This document shows positions 61,556 to 64,000 of a stretch of DNA of 64,000 bases, piece by piece. Position numbers and translations under genes: made by a program. The stretch is from assembly GCA_036877525.1 (NCBI GenBank), contig JAZGTH010000004.1, positions 14,092,001-14,156,000 on the forward strand, given 5' to 3'. The notes below the pieces were generated by a model. The model was not told the DNA's origin. It did no database searches and saw only the letters and a list, made by a program, of their open reading frames with translations. This DNA is from Chromobotia macracanthus (Eukaryota > Chordata > Actinopteri > Cypriniformes > Botiidae). Every line of letters starts with the position of its first letter. The stretch's first letter is position 1.

Positions 61556-63604
61556 TGTTACACTGGATGGGAAATCCTTAGGAAACATGAGGTGATAGTC
61601 AGATTCCTTAGAGGTGCTAGGAGTTTGAACCCTCCAATTAAGAGTTAATTGAGCTTAGTGTCCTCCTGACCATGCCCACTTCTATCAAAACGGTTAGGGA
61701 TTTGCAGGCACTGTATGTTCCCAATAAGTGATTCAACTTCAGGCCAAGATTTTCTCACGTTATTCTGAGGTCTCATCCGGGCTACGTGCCCAAGGTTCTC
61801 ATAACATTAAGTGGTGAACCGACAGGCCCTCCCACAGTCAAAGGAGAACCCAGCCTTAACCCTGCTGTGTCCAGTGTGTACTTTGCATATTTACCTGGAT
61901 CGCATGGAAAAGTTCAGAAGATCTGAGCAGCTCTTTGTTTGCTTTGAAGATCAGCAGAAAGGGAGGCTGTCTCCAAACAGAGGCTATCCCATTTAATCGT
62001 GGATGCCATTCTACTGGATCAGGGTGTGCTGTGTCCTCTTGAGGTATGTGCACACTCAACTAGAGGGATAGCCTCATCTTTTGGGCACTTGCAAAAGGTA
62101 CCCCTTTAGCAGACATATGTAGAGCTGTGGGCTGGTCCATTTTGTGAGGTTCTGTAAAATCAGGGTAGATTCTGTTTCCTGTACCTTGCTGTTTTCCAGA
62201 CAAGCACCTTGAAAAACTGACAGGATGTCAAGTTTGCTATAGCATTTTTCCCCCTAGAGGCGATAACTAGTGCTCTTTTACCCATGTGAATTTCCCTTTC
62301 GTAAACCTTGGACATTTGTTATATTTTTTTGCCTAGAGGCCGGTGGAGGGGCTTGGCAAATAGATCAGCCATTTGTGACTACCCAACTGGTTAGCTCACT
62401 GACAGATCACACATATGTCACACATATTTCCTTTTTTTGGAATCTTTCTACAGTACAGTTTTCCTGTCAGTAAATCTGTGTCTTCCCCTATATGGAACTG
62501 TCCATCATGGCCTATAATCTGGGATGGTTCTCCCTCTGCTGGGTAGGTAGGTTATGAATTCCATGATGACTTGCTCAGATGTGCTATGCTTGCCAGCAGC
62601 TGCGTCACCTGAGTTCATAGCTTGGTTCAGCTGTTGTAGTGCTTAGTATAGGGACCTCTACTGTCACTGCATGACCACAACGTCGAGTGAGTGACAGAAA
62701 GGGAAAGTCTTGGTTACATATGTAACCTCCATTTCCTGAGAGAGGGAACAAGATGTTGTGTCCTTCCTGCCACAATGCTGAACTGACCACTGACAGCCAG
62801 GTACATCTCAGCTCCTCAGCACAAACATGAATGAGTGGTGCATGCTATCTCCCTTTAATACCCAGATGTCAGTGTAGAGACTGGCATGCAAACTCCACTC
62901 GCCAATTCCTATTGGCCCTTATTTTTTAAGGCCAATTATCATTGACATTTTATATGAAAAGCACAGTAATCAGTCTTCCATGGTCAAACCCCTAGTGTCA
63001 CTGCATCGACACAAAGTCTCATTCCCTCCATCAGGGAATGGAGGTTACATATGCAACTGAGACATTTTTGAAGGTAAAGTTTGTTTATATCCAGGTACAG
63101 AACAATGTCTGAACTGTATCACTCTGGTTATTGATGGACATGATGAATGGCGCAGTTTTAATTTCATAATGGTGGAAAACAAAAATTCACATTTTAAACT
63201 GGTGAGTTAGCAAGTATGAAACTTGCAGAATGCAGTTATAACCATTAGTAAATATTAAGAACATTTTGATGTTCAGTTTCATGACCCCTTTAAAAATATC
63301 AAGTGCAAAGTGCCATAAACAATGAGATGTATTGCTCCGCCCACACCAAATTTCAGTGCAGTCTGGGATGCTTGCATGATTCCAACATTTTGACACATAG
63401 CCAGTTTTCACTTGCTTGTCTATGGTCACGTAAAACATGACTTGCTCAAACAAGACAAGAAAAGTGTTAAATCTGCTCACCCCTTTAGTAAATAAAGTGC
63501 TATTGTACTAAAATACTGGTGTACTTTAGTGAACTAAAGTATAACTCTAGTGCAGAATTCTTGTGGATAAAATTTAAAAACTAATAAATGTTTTTTGTTG
63601 TCAG

Positions 63605-63636
63605 GACCAAAACCATTAAGGGTGACAACAATTAAG
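63605..63636 (+). CDS. candidate 32-base microexon of the gene starting at 54.3 kb
   Basis: TTTTTTGTTGTCAG ends at 63604 and AAG|GTGAGT follows 63636. Its phase accepts the signal-peptide exon: G + GACCAAAACC... reads GPKPLRVTTIK without a stop and exits at phase 0. The intervening intron would be 9.2 kb, almost all retroelement. Support is splice signals and phase only, which chance can produce. Confidence 0.25.
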
Positions 63637-63649
63637 GTGAGTGAAATAA

Positions 63650-63810
63650 ATTACAGATTTTTGAGTATTTATTTGTCATCAGATGTGTGAAACTTTCTGT
63701 TGTGAATCAGGGTAAGGAGACAGTTTTGAACACAGATCTGTTGTGCATTTGCTCAATAACTGATTTTTGTTTATTTTCTAACACAAAAAGTTATGGATTA
63801 TAGCTTTACG
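63650..63810 (-). mobile_element. half copy of the MITE-like family
   Basis: AAAAAGTTATGGATTATAGC and CTCAATAACTGATTTTTGTT, AATAAAC-type words are the reverse complement of 48551-48620. Only one inverted end is present. Confidence 0.55.
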
Positions 63811-63940
63811 TACCTTAGTTAACACAAACTAACAATTCATAATACTTATGGGTTTAAGCATGGAGTGCTGAAATTGTTTTTGTTTTTGTTAAGATTTTTA
63901 TTATTATTTACATTTACATTTACATTTTACATACATCGTG

Positions 63941-64000
63941 TTTTCCTGTAGCTCAGTGGTAGAGCATTGCGTTAGCAGCGCAAGAGGTTGTGTATTCGAT
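63941..64000 (+). repeat. tRNA-Ala-like SINE head (cut by the window end)
   Basis: TAGCTCAGTGGTAGAGC is a clean A box, and TTGCG-TTAGCAG-CGCAA forms an anticodon arm with AGC. The B box region (GGTTGTGTATTCGAT) departs from the GGTTCGANTCC consensus and the acceptor 5' strand is U-rich, which favours a SINE head over a functional tRNA-Ala. The rest is outside the window. Confidence 0.55.

Larger units (their letters stand above)
58590..63075 (+). mobile_element. DIRS-like retroelement split by two nested insertions
   Basis: The left terminal region (58606-58640, GTGTCGATGTAGTGACACTAGG) is followed by gag-like HNLCLRCLGHVHAVHVHAPLG (59030-59095). Reverse transcriptase follows: HLKDAYFHVSILPQHRPFLW and YRVFPFGV (59309-59420). 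Recombinase start QMSPSTLNVYVAAI is at 60232-60275. Beyond a LINE, recombinase continues with DGKSLGKHEVIVRFLRGARS (61567-61630) and LTLLCPVCTLHIYLDRM (about 61857-61910). The right ends lie at 62690-63075 (GGTTACATATGTAACC, CCCTAGTGTCACTGCATCGA). Dead. Confidence 0.8.

Noticed and set aside
1..64000. CRISPR array, operon or bacterial system
   Set aside because: Spliced vertebrate gene structure throughout; direct repeats seen are microsatellites, minisatellites or transposon parts.

Overview
The window is vertebrate nuclear DNA, almost certainly from a teleost and most likely a cyprinid-type fish. Its coding sequence is split into small exons with consensus splice sites, the introns are AT-rich, and DIRS-type and Ty3/gypsy retrotransposons, LINE tails, tRNA-derived SINEs, MITE-like repeats and long microsatellites lie between them. 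There are no operons, CRISPR arrays or bacterial genes.

One host gene fills about 1.4-50.5 kb on the + strand: a phospholipase C of the eta class. It is best matched to PLCH2; whether it is an a or b fish paralogue cannot be decided here. I assembled 21 coding exons plus a short terminal exon from splice sites, reading phase and family similarity: 1425-1626, 8272-8418, 12419-12662, 13298-13427, 15213-15380, 20247-20340, 20911-21114, 21203-21323, 22089-22266, 24933-25040, 30072-30224, 31811-31909, 32358-32458, 32554-32639, 35937-36119, 39608-39715, 39863-39987, 40240-40324, 41823-41969, 43476-43555, 46166-47273 and 47896-47906 (stop). All phases agree and the model predicts 1293 residues: N-terminal leader, PH domain, EF hands, catalytic X box, acidic linker, Y box, C2 domain and C-terminal tail. 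One intron (12663-13297) is a U12-type AT-AC intron. The ancestral long C-terminal tail exon (about 49369-50530) is still recognisable but is broken by stops and frameshifts, so this copy probably ends early.

A second host gene seems to begin near 54.0 kb: a TATA box, a short non-coding exon and an exon (54324-54388) encoding a signal peptide. The rest lies beyond 54.4 kb, possibly starting with a tiny exon at 63605-63636.

Most remaining sequence is mobile DNA. Six DIRS-like tyrosine-recombinase retroelements, all damaged, lie at 6.75-7.64 (-), 8.45-9.88 (+), 16.78-19.42 (+), 23.04-23.83 (-), 32.65-35.40 (-) and 58.6-63.08 kb (+). The last is split by a LINE and by another repeat. A Ty3/gypsy remnant occupies 36.48-39.51 kb (-). 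Two solo LTRs of about 605 bp, each with a 5-bp target duplication, sit at 3.58-4.19 and 27.87-28.48 kb. LINE fragments, SINE heads, a MITE-like element and microsatellites fill much of the rest.

Comparisons with human PLCH1/PLCH2 are from memory of the families, not from an alignment run here.
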